Both the position numbers and the translations under genes were made by a program. A stretch of DNA of 64,000 nucleotides from Platynereis dumerilii (lineage: Eukaryota > Annelida > Polychaeta > Phyllodocida > Nereididae): the NCBI GenBank assembly GCA_026936325.1, contig JAPTHN010000012.1, positions 33,800,537 to 33,864,536 of the forward strand, written 5' to 3'. Positions 32,899 to 45,540 of the stretch are shown in pieces. The first letter of the stretch is position 1, and every line of letters starts with the position of its first letter. The notes under the pieces are model-generated. The model did no database searches. It was given only the letters and a program-made list of their open reading frames with translations, and had not been told where the DNA came from.

Positions 32899-33706
32899 GG
32901 TATCAAGACACTTCGTAGACACGCCAACTCGTAGACAAACCAACTGGTAGACAACCAACTAGTAGACAACCAACTCGTAGACACCAGGTACCACCAACCC
33001 GTAGACATCAAATTGGCAGGGCTCACCAAGTGGTAGACACAGACTTTTTGGTCAGTTTAAAATTACCAAGTCGTAGACACAGTAGTTGTTCTGCTTACCA
33101 GATATAGGCCTATATATGCCAGAAATAAATAGGAATCATTTCTGCTATTAAAGGAAAAGAACACTTTTATTGCAGGCACATATGCTTTATTGAAGTTTTA
33201 AATCAAATCACTATTTTGAAAAATCCACTTGAAGGTAATTAAAGCCAACATTGTTAATTTGTTAAAAGCTCATGAACTGCAGTGCGTTTTAACACTTTCA
33301 TGGTCTGGAGAGCAGATTATCTTTTTTAATGTTTTTTAAACTTACTTTAATTGATTCCATTTAAATGAGCACACAAGTACATGAACTCTAATCTTACATG
33401 TAAGTGCACTTCAGGATGACAATATGTATACATGAGTCAATACCAGTGGAGGAATCAATTAAGTGGCTGACACAATAAAGACTTAATTTCTATGGTAATT
33501 GCAATTAATAGAAAACAAAAGAATGTTGTCTACGGGTTGGATGAGGCAGTGTCTACGACTTGGTTAGTTAATTTTATTGTGTGTCTACGAGTGGGTAATG
33601 ACCTGTTTAAGTGAAAATGCTGTGTCTACGACTTGGGGGATAGCTATGAAATATGTCTACGACTTGGTGTGTCTACGACTTGGCGTGTCTACGACTTGAC
33701 TTGTAT
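32899..33706. mobile_element. Inverted-repeat element built from a CCAAGTCGTAGACA motif
   Basis: About seven direct copies of CCAA(C/G)TCGTAGACA-like sequence lie at 32910-33080, and about seven inverted copies (TGTCTACGACTTGG) at 33528-33700. Terminal similarity: TCGTAGACACGCCAA near 32915 and its inverse near 33690. Target duplication unclear. No coding. Confidence 0.65.
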
Positions 33707-35329
33707 TCGTTGACATAGGTGTCCAATTGTATTATACAGGCAAATAAATGATATAATCTTCTTTCTGTGATTGGCTAACATGAGATGAGTGGCTTTATTA
33801 AATTGCAAAATATATCAATTAGACAACAGTCATTTTGACATTATTCTAAATGGGCTAGACTAATCTTTAAAGTGCATTAGTGCTTAAGTTAAGTGCCAGT
33901 AAAGAATAAGCCATGCACATGGCTTGAGTAAATCAAGATCAATAAAGTTTATGTCAGTGCATATTATTGCAGTGAAAGTTTGAAACAGGACACATAATAC
34001 ATACCCACAAGAGAAGCTACATCGTACAATGTAAATGGCCCAATATCACAGTTAAACATGGAGTACCTTTTCCAGCAGCAACATGAACAGGGCGAAATAA
34101 CATTAGGGTAAGATACCTTGGGTCTGACCCTTTTTATCGGCTCAATTGGCTAATTGTGAGCTTGGATACCTGTATATTTTGTACCAACCTTTACCTTAAG
34201 ACTCTCTGTATCTGTTCAAAAAGTATCAGCACGGTGTGGGTGTTTCATGGCCTTGAAAATGCAGTAAAGACTTAAGTTTTCTCATAATTTTGTGGACTGA
34301 ATTGTGTTTATTTTAGTGATTTTATGCCGAATTGAAAGGTCTTTTGCTGGCCTATGGTGTGGATTTGACTTCAGTTTGTGTATGAATTAGTTGGCATATA
34401 GCTTAATCTGTTTTGTGCATTGACATGGGCTCTTTCAATTGACTGAAAGGTTCTTAATCACCCCCAATCCTAATGTCAGCACTCAGCAGCATCAGTTAGA
34501 CCATACTTTTGGTCCCTGTTTTTAGCTGATGAATTAGAAATCATCTGAAATTTCAGAAGCGGTCTCTCGTGGGGGTGCGTACTCTCATGGGGGTGCAAAA
34601 TGCACTAACAATACTATTTAGAGCGGGAGGAAGGCTGTCACATAAGGCGAGTCAGTCTTACAACAGGGGGTCTTATAACGCAGGTACCCCTGTATAAGAA
34701 ATTCCTTAGTGTAGCATACCGCCACTGTTTACAAAACATGATACGTCCCAAAAGATATTATTATACCTATACCATGTCCTATACAGTAATTGCACTATTT
34801 TAATTTTTAAAGGGTTCTAATCTTTACAACCATTATCAAAGTACCACTTTCATGAGACCTACGTGCACTTTTAAAATACACTTCAAATTATAAGGGCACT
34901 GTATGATATCACATTTCCCAAAACTTCACCATTTTCAATCTGTGAACTTTTTTCTTTGATAAAAAAAATGTCCTGCAGTGATAAAATGTCACTCTTTCTT
35001 GTCAACAATTGATACCGTTTTATCAGATATTACCTTCTATTATTAATAGCTCCAGTGCAGCAATCTACAGCATATCAAATATTTATCAACAAACGAATCT
35101 ATCCCTGTCTCAATACAAAAGACAGTACCGATCGGGGATGTTCATCAAATCAATGTAATTATAACAGTAAAAATTCATTTAAAACCAAGTCTTTTATTGC
35201 TTTTTATGCTATCTCTCAATGGACTGCCTTTATCACCAAGTTTATCTGAAATAATTATTATTGATGGTGCAGAGATATGGGAGTATCTACAAGAGAGATA
35301 GTAAGGTGCAGCATATTAAAGTGATTAAC
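33707..35329. other. 1.6 kb without recognisable feature
   Basis: AT-rich; no repeat, exon or RNA was recognised. Short open frames only. Confidence 0.35.
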
Positions 35330-36130
35330 CGAAAAGGATGGACAGTCCGTTTGTGCAAACTACAAAATTGAGACAGCTATAGATACTTCAGCATCAAAGA
35401 GACATGGATAGTTCTGAGGAATTGGATTAAGATAATTATACATTCATGTTTTAGCTTTGGAGAGACAGGAGGCAGATTTTGTTAGCTGTAGATTGAAATA
35501 GCTTGTGATACTACAGCATCGAAGAGACATGGTTGACTTTATCAATTGAACTAAGATAATTATACATCCATGTTTTAACTATGGAGAGATATGGAGCAGT
35601 TTTTGCTAGCTGCGGATTGAAATAGCTCGTGATACTACAGCATCGAAGAGACATGGATGGCTTTTAGGAATTGGATTAAGATAATTATACATTCATGTTT
35701 TAGCTTTGGAGAGACAGGAGGCAGATTTTGTTAGCTGTAGATTGAAATAGCTTGTGATACTACAGCATCAAAGAGACATGGATGGCTTTTAGGAATTGGA
35801 TTAAGATAATTATACATTCATGTTTTAGCTTTGGAGAGACATGAGGCAGATTTTGTTAGCTGTAGATTGAAATAGCTTGTGATACTACAGCATCAAAGAG
35901 ACATGGATGGCTTTTAGGAATTGGATTAAGATAATTATACATTCATGTTTTAGCTTTGGAGAGACATGAGGCAGATTTTGCGAGCTGTGGATTGAAATAG
36001 CTTGTGTTACTACAGCATCGAAGAGACACCGGTAGTTTTTAGAAATTGGATTAAGATAATTATACATCCATGTTTTAACTATGGAGAGATATGAGACATT
36101 CTTTGTTAGCTATGGGTTGAGGTAGCTATG
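35330..36130. repeat. 125 bp tandem array
   Basis: GTTTTAGCTTTGGAGAGACA-type blocks start at 35448, 35572, 35697, 35822, 35947 and 36072: a 124-125 bp period over six units. Each unit contains AGAGACATGGATGG and GATTAAGATAATTATACAT. Confidence 0.85.
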
Positions 36131-36990
36131 GACACATTAGGATTGGCATGGCATGCACAATTTTTATCAGATGAGGATTATAAAACTCTACCAAAGCCAT
36201 AACCCTGATATGGTTCAAAACAAACTGCAGCATCAGAAAAACATGAACAGCATTTATTAGCCGTGGATTAAGATAAATATACAGATGAGATTATTTTGAA
36301 AACAAACACCACAGGATCAGAAAGACATATAGCACTCGTTAGCTGTGGATTAAGATAACTATATAGATTCAAACTGTAATACCAGATAGACATGGATAGC
36401 TGTGTCAGCTGTGAATTGAGACTGCTATAGATACTACAGCATTGATTTGACATGGATAGCACTTGTTAGCGGTTGTGGATTTAGCATGTTTAGATTTAAC
36501 ACTGCAGAGCTTTACAATGGCCTCAGAAAGACACGGACAGTTTTAGTCACATATGGATGTCCAGATATAGTTTCAAACAAACTGCAGCATCAGAAAAACA
36601 TGAACAGCATTTATTAGTTGTGGATTAATTGAAATATACAGATCCATATTTTAACCCGAGAGAGACATGGACAGTTTTTGTCGGCTGTGGATGTCCCGAG
36701 ATATTTATAAACAAACACTACAGCATATTGTTGTGACATGGATAGCATTTGTAAGCAGTTGTGGATTTAAATAACTAGATACTAATTTATATTATAGCCT
36801 TAGAGTGACATGGGACAGTTTTTGTTATCTACAGATTGAAATAACCATAGAATGAGATGCTATTTGGAGAGCAATGAACAGGTTTATGTTAGCAATTGAT
36901 GAGATTGCAAATAAGATAAACAGTATACAACCCAAGATTAAGGGGACAGTCTATGTAGAAAGAAATTGCATATGAGATTGTATACAGCTA
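36131..36990. repeat. Degenerate continuation of the 125 bp array
   Basis: Motifs AGACATGGATAGC, TAGCTGTGGATTAAGATAA and CTACAGCAT recur at irregular spacing, so the array has decayed here. Confidence 0.6.
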
Positions 36991-37990
36991 CAGCTAAGGA
37001 GAGATGCGGACATTGTTGAAATTGTGAATGACAAAGACCACTCCGACGAGACGCTTACAATTTATTAGAATTGAAAATGAGATCGGAGACTACACAACCT
37101 CAGAAAGACCTGGATGGACAATTTTAGCCACCCTGGAGAAACATGGACAATATTTTAATAGGGCTGAAAATGAGATTGGAGACTAAACAACCTCAGAAAG
37201 ACCTGGATGGACAATTTTAGCCACCCTGGTTAAACATGGACAATTTTAGGCACCCTGGAGGAACATGGACAATTTTATTAGAATTGAAAATGAGATAGGA
37301 GACTACACAACCTCAGAAAGACCTGGATGAACAACTTTAGCCACCCTGGTGAAACAAGGACAATTTTATTGGAATTGAAAATGAGATAGGAGACTACACA
37401 ACCTCAGAAAGTCCTGGATTGACAATTTTGGCCACCCCGGAGAAACACAGACAATTTCATTAGAATTGAAAATGAGATCGGAGGCTACACAACTCCAGAA
37501 AGACCTGGATGGACAATTTTAGTCACCCTGGAGAAACATGGACAATATTTTAATAGGGCTGAAAATGAGATTGGAGACTAAACAACCTCAGAAAGACCTG
37601 GATGGACAATTTTAGCCACCCTGGAGAAACATGGACAATTTTATTAGAATTGAAAATGAGATAGGAGTCTACACAACCTCAGAAAGACCTGGATGGACAA
37701 TTTTAGCCACCCTGGATAAACATGGACAGTTTTAATAGGGCTGAAAATGAGATATGAGACTACACAACCTCAGAAAGACATGGATGGACAGATTTAGCCA
37801 CCCTGGTTAAACATGGACAATTTTAATAGATCAGACACTACAAAAACCCCTAAAGACCTGGATGGACAATTTTAGCCACCTCGGAGAAACATGGACAATT
37901 TTAGCCACCCTGGTGAAACAAGGACAATTTGAAAAGTGAGCACTACAAAACTCCCTAAAGACCTTGATGGACAATTTTTGGCTTGATATG
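36991..37990. repeat. 91-93 bp tandem array
   Basis: CCTCAGAAAGACCTGGATGG-type blocks start at about 37098, 37191, 37311, 37402, 37493, 37586, 37677 and 37768. The usual spacing is 91-93 bp, with one 120 bp unit. Units share GAAACATGGACAATTTTA with the neighbouring 125 bp array, suggesting common origin. Confidence 0.85.
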
Positions 37991-38529
37991 GATTGGAACA
38001 GCAATAGAGTAAGATAGTGACTACTTTATTAGCAATGGATAATTATTTGTCAGTGATGGATCGAGATGACATTTCTACACCTCTTGAGATAACTACACTA
38101 GAGTGCTGTAAGAAATCGGTGACTGCTTATCTCATATCATATGATCAACCATCATTAAAGATATACTCCGAAACATTTCAAAATCTCTTTTCTTCAGCAG
38201 ATCAATGACATAAACAATTCATTAGTTGTACATTTCATAAAGACAGTCTACCAGGAATTTGCTTATGGATATACTTAAGGCTACCAGTGACAAGCAATCA
38301 TTGTGCAAACATTTCGAGGACACTCATGGGATTGCACGCAGTTGCTTGGTACTTTTTGTTATTAAAAATATACGGGATTGAAGAAGGGCGATGATGCAGA
38401 GGGAGGTTGCTAAAGAGGACAGTTCTAGGCAAATACCAATGCACAACAATGAGGATTAAAATCTGCTGCACAAGGTTTATCAGGTGACACTTTGCTTTTA
38501 CAAATTACCACACACCGAGAACAAATGGA
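37991..38529. other. Spacer, nothing recognised
   Basis: The open frame at 38017-38208 has no support. Confidence 0.35.
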
Positions 38530-38537
38530 AGTATGAC

Positions 38538-38631
38538 CAGGGGCGAATCTAGAAATGGCCTGAGGGGGGGCATTACATGGGGTAAATACATTGTATGGGA
38601 CGCTCCGCGGCTTTTCCTAAATACGCCACTG
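38538..38631. mobile_element. 94 bp hAT-type MITE with perfect 8 bp target duplication
   Basis: Starts CAGGGGCGAATC and ends ATACGCCACTG; AGTATGAC lies on both sides (38530-38537, 38632-38639). The 8 bp duplication and CAG...CTG ends identify the hAT superfamily. It is very small for a mobile unit and inserted recently enough that the duplication is intact. Confidence 0.85.
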
Positions 38632-38699
38632 AGTATGACCATAAAACTTAGCAAACAGTCCAAGTTTAGTACAGGGAATAATAAGTGCCAACTCAGTGA

Positions 38700-40180
38700 G
38701 CATCTGATGTCCTGTGATGCTGGATTTACAGTCCTTGTCATGCTTACGTGGAATCTCAAGTTTTTTTTCTATGCTGTTGAACTGTGATGTCAGAGATAGC
38801 CCTGGGACCCATGCGTAGCATGGGTCATGGGTCGTCGCCATTCAAAATCTTGAGATTTTGACACTTTATCGGGAGAATTGGTCTAGATTAAACAATTCTT
38901 ATCCAAATTTGATGAAATTTTGGATTTGGGTAGCCTACATATTTTACTGCTGACAGCACTAGTCTTTGTGGCATTTTTACGAAGATTTGCATGGTAAAAA
39001 TTACTTTTAAATCAGAGAAATATCAAAAATAATTGAGAGAAAGCCATCAGCCTCGCTTTGGTGTGTGATATCACCATTGTGACGTCACAAAAATAACCTA
39101 TGACATCATAAACGTTTGTTGTGACATCACCCTCTCTTACCCAATGGGAAGACGCCATTTGTTCAATGTATAAAGAAAAAAATCATTTCAAGAACTTCAC
39201 AGGGTGTTACTTTATTTTCATGTGTTGAGACACAGAAACAGGTGCCGTCAGTAAGAAATTTTGTTTACTTTTAGGTGGTATAATTGAAATTAACATTCTT
39301 TACATACATTTTGAGATATCTTGATTCTCCCAAACACTATCTTTCAAATCCCATGATTTTCCAATGGGATGATCCATGACCCCTGTCCCCAGGGGTCCAG
39401 GGCTATGTCAGAGATGACTCTATTCTAGCATTGCAATATATGTAAATTAACTACCAGCTGTGATGCCATCTCAAACTGGGTCAGATTCCCCAGCTTCTAG
39501 CCAATGTTGATCCTCCTGAACTGAGCGTCACAGTTTCAACACAGTGTCAGAGTAAGAGTTTTATCAGGGATAGCCCCTACAACTACGTCATCACAGCTTG
39601 ATAGCCAATGGGCTGACCGTAAACTACGTCATCACAGTTCAAACATTGATATATTGAAGGAAGCATTACATTTTTGATCCCAATGATTTATCACAGCAAT
39701 CGCCAGTCTAATCCTACCAAATGGCAGCTTTGTGAGCATTCACAGTAGACAACTGTTATAATTCCCACAGAGTTGTTTGATAAATCTACAAACTTGCTAA
39801 CTTACAACTTTAAACTTTGATGGAACTTGGCAGGCTTTGACAATTTGCTTGTAAACACATGGCTCATGTTATGTATATTTGTTCTGGCAGCCCATTGGCT
39901 GAGAGGCTGTGATGTCAAACTTGCATGGGTTTTTCCCAGACCCAATTTTAACTGTGACAATGAGTTGAAACTCTGATGCTCAGTTTGGTGGATTCGCATT
40001 GGTTAGAAGCTGGGGAATCTGACCCAGTTTGAAATGACATCACAGCTTGTAGTTAATTTACATATATTGCAATGCTAGAATAGAGTCATCTCTGACATCA
40101 CAGTTCAACAGCATAGAAAAAAAACTTGAGATTCCACGTAAGTATGACAAGGACTATAAATCAGTTTGAGGTCTGTGAAA
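38700..40180. mobile_element. Foldback element, left arm interrupted
   Basis: The left arm (GTCCTTGTCATGCTTACGTG at 38732, through GTTGAACTGTGATGTCAGAG) is inverted at 40070-40165. The arm continues past the insert at 39416-39520 (ACTCTATTCTAGCATTGCAA, GGTCAGATTCCCCAGCTTCT) and is inverted at 39960-40090. TGATGTCA and AGCCAATG motifs recur in both arms. No transposase; exact ends uncertain. Confidence 0.7.
38798..39404. mobile_element. Nested 607 bp inverted-repeat element with 11 bp target duplication
   Basis: Ends AGCCCTGGGACCC and GGGGTCCAGGGCT. ATGTCAGAGAT occurs at 38787-38797 and 39405-39415, whereas the intact right arm of the host foldback has it once (near 40090). An 11 bp duplication fits Mutator-like elements (9-11 bp) better than other common superfamilies. 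No coding. Confidence 0.75.
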
Positions 40181-41624
40181 TCATTCTGATCAAATCAGAT
40201 GTTATGGTATGATACTTTTTATGATTTGTACATTCTGATGTCACCATGCACACTCATTTTTTGGCAAAACCTGTTTAGTATTTGAGGCCATGAGAAAACA
40301 TCAAATGGGGTTGAATAATTTTGTGCCAAGTGTACATTGGACTCGACATGAGGCAAACGGAATTATTAAACACACAATACTAGAAAGTTGATTTCAGGCA
40401 ATCTTGATACAGATGATTAATGTTACTAAACTCAGAAGACAGCTGCAGATCAATGAAATAAGGAAGTTTAATATCATGCAAAATATTCCCAATCACTTGG
40501 TGGTACTTAGCCAAAAATTCACTCAAACACAAGTTTGCCAAAGTTCTGACACAATCAAATGTGCAACAACTGTTTGACCCAAAAAAACGAAGTTATTATT
40601 AAATTTCGTAATGCAGAAAATTATAATTTTTTAGGCTGGTGAAATCGTGATGACTTTATTTCAGCTACATAACAAATTAACAATTACATTTACGCTATTT
40701 ATAAGTCAAATTTAGAATTGGTCTGGTTTTTCAGACTCTAAAATGTAACTGACAAATAGACATGTAATATACATCAACTTTTTGTCGTACTCATACAATG
40801 CATAATTGTTTGAAAAGTAAAAGTTTACTGTAGTACGATCAATCATCATTGTCATCGCATATTAATTGCATCACAAACGTTATGCTGATGACACAACAGT
40901 AAGTTTCAGCTCCACGGAAAAATAAAAATCTAGATACCATGCAAATTTCACCTTCATAAAATTATTATTTAGGTTATGGCCAATATAATTCTGAGGCAGT
41001 CCAGTGAAAATGAGAACTGAATGCGGCTGCCGCCTGGAACGAAAGTTGATTTTGTATGCTACAGCATTGCTGTCCCAAGAAATAGTTCCAACTTCATTGC
41101 ACATTCACAAAATTTCTATTCAACATTGATGTTTACCAGAGTCAGACTCGCCAATCACATTCTCTAAGGAAGTAGACATGGCCATCAGCACACTCAGAAA
41201 CAGTGCCGGTTTCTTCCAGACAAAAATGTGCGAGTTCCCCACACTGAAATTATGTGGATCGCTCACAGTAGCTCGCGGAACAGCACACTAGTCAATAGGT
41301 GGCAACATATGTTAGCTTATGTTCTGTCAAGACTGGAAAAAGCACTGGCAATGAAACAGTGGTCAACTTGTAGACAGATTCTAAGGTTGAATGAGGACTT
41401 GTTTCCCGGTACGAGGGGATTACATGCCAGCAGGACATAAAAAAATCCTGTAATCTCAATTTAAGAAGCTAAAAAATTAATTGTCTGGCCTTTGCACACT
41501 TTCAAAGTACTTACATAGATCTCTCTGGGTACACTCAATGCCACTCTACTTGACTGCGATGTCAAGGTATAGGCCTACTTACTTTCATCAAAAATAACTG
41601 AAGTAAACAAAACTTCTTTTTTTT
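40181..41624. other. 1.4 kb without recognisable feature
   Basis: AT-rich; the open frames at 40880-41104 and 41228-41440 have no support. Confidence 0.35.
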
Positions 41625-42000
41625 AAATCAGAAAATCACCGAAATAGACGATCTAAGGCCTATTATCGTAATTATATCAATATCAATATTGAGAGTCATC
41701 GTTATGATTTTGCAAAATTGCAAATTATACTGACCTCAAAAATGACATTAAGTCTCGTGCACATGACCAACTTAAGAAAAGAAGAAAAAAAGTATCCTCA
41801 CATCTATTTTCTTTCTTTTTTTTTCTTTTTTTGAGAAATCACCAAAATAGATGAACTTAGACCTAGGCCTACTATTGTAAAATTTATAAATGTCAAGAGT
41901 CATCATTAAGATTTTGCAAAATTGCAAATTATATTGACCTCAAAAATGACACTAAGTCTTGTGCTCATGACTAACCGATCAGTCAAGAAAAAGGCATCCT
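41625..42000. repeat. Tandem duplication of about 205 bp
   Basis: GATTTTGCAAAATTGCAAAT with flanks GAGAGTCATCGTT and ACTGACCTCAAAAATGACA (41690-41760) returns at 41890-41960. The two copies are diverged and separated by a T-rich tract. Confidence 0.8.
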
Positions 42001-42893
42001 TATTTTCTTATACAATTTCACAATATCAATGGCACTCTGGGACGACTGAGTACGGTAATTACATTTACCGTCTCTGAAAATGGCGACCTGTCTTTCTGGC
42101 CTTCAAAATTGTGGATTTTACTGTGGATTTACACATCATATGCCAAATTCTAATGGTATTTTGGCACTTGGCATGTCAGTTACAGCCATTCTAAAGATCC
42201 AGAGACATGTGGGCATGTCTTTAATGAAGAACTTGTTGAGAACCTGATCGTTTTAGAAATGAAGCGGGAGACGGTAAATTTGATGAGGGAAAATGTCGTG
42301 AGAACAGTAAATTTTATTGCGGGAGACGGTAAATTCAGGCTTTCAGTTGAATAAATTTGCATTTTCCACGGAATAAAGCCTTATTGTGGACCTATGAGAC
42401 TCATTGCTGCATAACATGAGCGTACCAACTGGACTGGTGTACTTCAGGCAGGGTTTCTGTTGACGCCGTCTATATCACCAAAAACCGCATTGTTTTAGTA
42501 AAGGACGCACTTTTAAAGCAGTGTCTGGGTCCCCAGGATGCACTGAAAGGTCAAGCTTTCAATCTCAAGTATCAGGCAATCGATCATCCATGATTACAAT
42601 CAAGGCGCCTCAATTGCTCTGAGAAGCTTTTGGTGACTTCACACCTTCAAGAGTCGCTTAATTGCAATTCAGACTCATTACTGGCTCTCATTTAGACGAG
42701 CCTTCAATTTACTTTAAAATGGCTTAATTTCCAATGATTCATTCAATCGAGACTTCTTCTTGATTCCTGAACACAACACAGAATATTCAAACTGATTTAA
42801 AATAGACTGAAGCACGCTCTGTAGCTCATCTATTATCTTAAACATGCCCTGTGGAATAAGTTACTTGTAACCAAAACTTTGGGATTGTATATT

Positions 42894-43160
42894 TCAGGTA
42901 GGGGGGCTCCAGAGGCCTTTGCTCATTAGTTTGAAAATTACCAACTTTTGCAAAACATGACAAACACTTTTACTTTTCCATTTCATATGTGGACCAGGGG
43001 GCCCATAAATTCCCTGTACAATACGCATATTTTGTGTGTACATTGCAACTAGTGATTTGCAGATTTTTTTTACGGGCCAATATGTCAATTCAAGTTTGAT
43101 GGGTGGCAGACCCCAGGGCATTGCCCTCCGGCCCATAGGGCCAGTCCACCCCTGGCAGTT
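42894..43160. mobile_element. Probable hAT-like fragment inside the 4.5 kb element
   Basis: The right end reads GGGCCAGTCCACCCCTG, the inverse of CAGGGGTGGACTGGCCC, a terminus common in animal hAT elements. The left end, near GGGGGGCTCCAGAGGCC, is a weaker inverse. No target duplication found. The minus open frame through it is incidental. Confidence 0.4.
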
Positions 43161-43546
43161 AGTTACAGAGTGACTTGAACATGACATCACTGATATGTGA
43201 TAATATAATAATGACTCATCCAGAGACATGGGCTTATAACAGGTATGACTCTGATTTTGTGGCATGATCAACAAAAAAAATATATAAGAGAAGAATAACA
43301 CTGGTCAGGAAAACTCCATATACACTCTGAAATCACAAGAATATAATTAATAGTTGCTGTGCCATTGTTTCATGGAAACTGCATAAATGCGGCGGGAATG
43401 CAGACATTTTGAAGGGGACCCACTTTTTCAAAGCTCATCGGGTCCCCGGGATCCACTTCTTGAGCACTCCAACAGAAAATCTGACTTCAGATGAGCCTGT
43501 GACCACAAAGAAGCCCTGTAAGTTTTGGCTGAAAATGGCTTCATTA

Positions 43547-44875
43547 CAGTGAAACACTTTGATATAGGAAAAATCCTTTCAGGTTCATGTTGATTTTTGC
43601 ATTCTGTGAGTCATGATACACCATGATTTGTCATGATCATTACATTAGTATTGGAAAAATATATGCAGCTGATGATTCATGATCACTACCATGTAAAATA
43701 GTTGTAAATGTGACTAAATATGTGAAACACTTTGACATGGGATAATGAGTCATCATAGGCATGATTTGTCATAACTGCATAACCACAGCCCATATGCTCA
43801 AGAGATTTTGTTTGTCAGCTGTTGTGAGCACCAATGCCAGTCCAAGGCAACTTGAGGCCAACAGAATGATGACATGGGAGGAGGAGCGGTTATGGATAAT
43901 ATAAAAATATACTTCCATCATTAGCTTGGGTACTGCAATGTTGAATCGGCCTTGGCTTGGTGCTTTCTGTAAGGCCAGACATAATTGATCTTTAGTTTCT
44001 CTAATCTTCTCAAGGCACTTTTTCTAGGGTAGGTCGGTAGGACGACAAAGAAGGTGATATCCCAGTTTTTTATACATGTCAATTGATAAAAATTGTGGGT
44101 ATGATAATTTTTTATTTTCCATAGGCCGAAAATCGGTTGGTCGGTCGCTCTGAGAAGCGAAAAATTTAAAAAGTCTGGCCTAAATAACAACATGTCCTGT
44201 CTAGCCTCAGTAGAAAAAATCATTCCTTCTTTCTCTTATTTACAATGTGTTGTTCGATCTTGAAATCAAGTTTTGTATAGCGAGTGCTTGAAATAAATAA
44301 CTGACTCTGGTACTTGTATCACAGTGCAGTACTTTCTCCTCCAACCCCCCCCCTAATATGTAATGGTTGACCCCAAATGTACTTACTTATAATTTCCTGA
44401 CACTTCCAGGCCTTTCTTTCTTATGGACACCACCACCTGTTTCTGCATGTAGTTGTACCATTCTATACACAAATCCCTTGCTGACACAAAGGCTTTCAGA
44501 CATCTCTCGTACGCTTTTATCATGCAAATATTTCAGATAAATGATTCTCCATCTCAGCTCAGGTGGATACGCCTTCATTTCGGCAGATGAATAGGAAATT
44601 GTCATCATGAAGGAAGACCAATCACTGCCAGTGCCTGGTTATGACAAATCATCCAAATGATGACCAATCATCCCATGTCAATATCTTTCATACATAGCTT
44701 TGGATCTTACAGATTCACAGCTATGGCATGTAATTTCGATCATGAATCATCAACAGCATATATGCTTCCTATACTGATGCAATGATCATGACAAATCATG
44801 GTGTATCATGACTCACAGAATGCAAAAATCAACATGAACCTGAAAGGATTTTTCCGAGATCAAAGTGTTTCACTG
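43547..44875. mobile_element. Tc1-like element with 110 bp inverted repeats
   Basis: Starts CAGTGAAACACTTTGATATA and ends ATCAAAGTGTTTCACTG, with TA on both sides (43545-43546, 44876-44877). The TIRs extend about 110 bp (to about 43655 and from about 44768) and include TCATGATACACCATGATTTG. The size of 1,329 bp is right for a Tc1 element, but only an N-terminal transposase piece is readable on the minus strand. Confidence 0.85.
44387..44608 (-). pseudogene. IS630/Tc1-type transposase, N-terminal helix-turn-helix piece
   Basis: AYPPELRWRIIYLKYLHDKS, then VREMSESLCVSKGFVYRMVQ and an ETGG...KKERPGSVRKL linker match the first DNA-binding domain of IS630/Tc1 transposases (ELRWRIVYL...ELL.IS...V.R.V...ETG). 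The stop TAA is followed directly by a perfect donor-like GTAAGT, so an intron could lie here. No DDE catalytic core was found between 43660 and 44386, so the element is not autonomous as it stands. Confidence 0.7.
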
Positions 44876-45299
44876 TAATGATTTTTGTTGTGAAACTGAG
44901 TCTAAATAAATTTTATTTGAGTATTCTTTTTTTTACAGATGATTTAATTACCATGCGATATTCTGGTCATTCACAGTTGCCTCTGATAAATCAATGCAAT
45001 TTATGCACTAGCTGCGTTTGATAATTATAATTAGCCGAGTGATGTTCTGTTGTTCCTGAACCAATCAGATCAACTAAAAATGCTATGTTTTTAGTGACCA
45101 TAGAACTTCAGAATTGCGTACTAATTAAATCGCCTGTAATGCCTTTTGATTTGTTGAAAAATAGAAACTCGTCAATTTTATTAAGTCCTTTAATACTGAG
45201 AATCAATTCCAGCGACTTTGCAGGATCAAACCCAGTAAAATCCAAACTTCATAAGCCATTAGTCATTTAGGTCAATTTGGCGGAATGGCACCAGCACGC

Positions 45300-45540
45300 C
45301 AAATCTTATTTGACAATACAAGTCCATGGTTCTGCAGAGAGAGCAGGAGTCCTCAACATGTTACACATTTACCCCATGTGAGATTTCTTTTATTTGACCA
45401 TCTCAGATGCTGATACAAGGCACCGCCAATTTGACATCTCATTCGAACGTCATCCAACTGGCATTTTGCTCATGAAGGTCCTCTGAAAATTATGGGTTCT
45501 CCAACAGGGATTCGAACCCTTGCATGCACATAGATAACTG
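45300..45540 (-). mobile_element. tRNA-derived SINE, family 2, second copy
   Basis: Minus strand: B box GGGTTCGAATCC near 45515, then GACGTTCGAATGAGATGTCA, GCCTTGTATCAGCATCTGAG and GGGTAAATGTGTAACATGTT to about 45305. Aligns with 62140-62482. Confidence 0.75.

Noticed and set aside
35330-37990. CRISPR array
   Set aside because: Whole units repeat with no distinct short repeats and unique spacers; the genome is eukaryotic.
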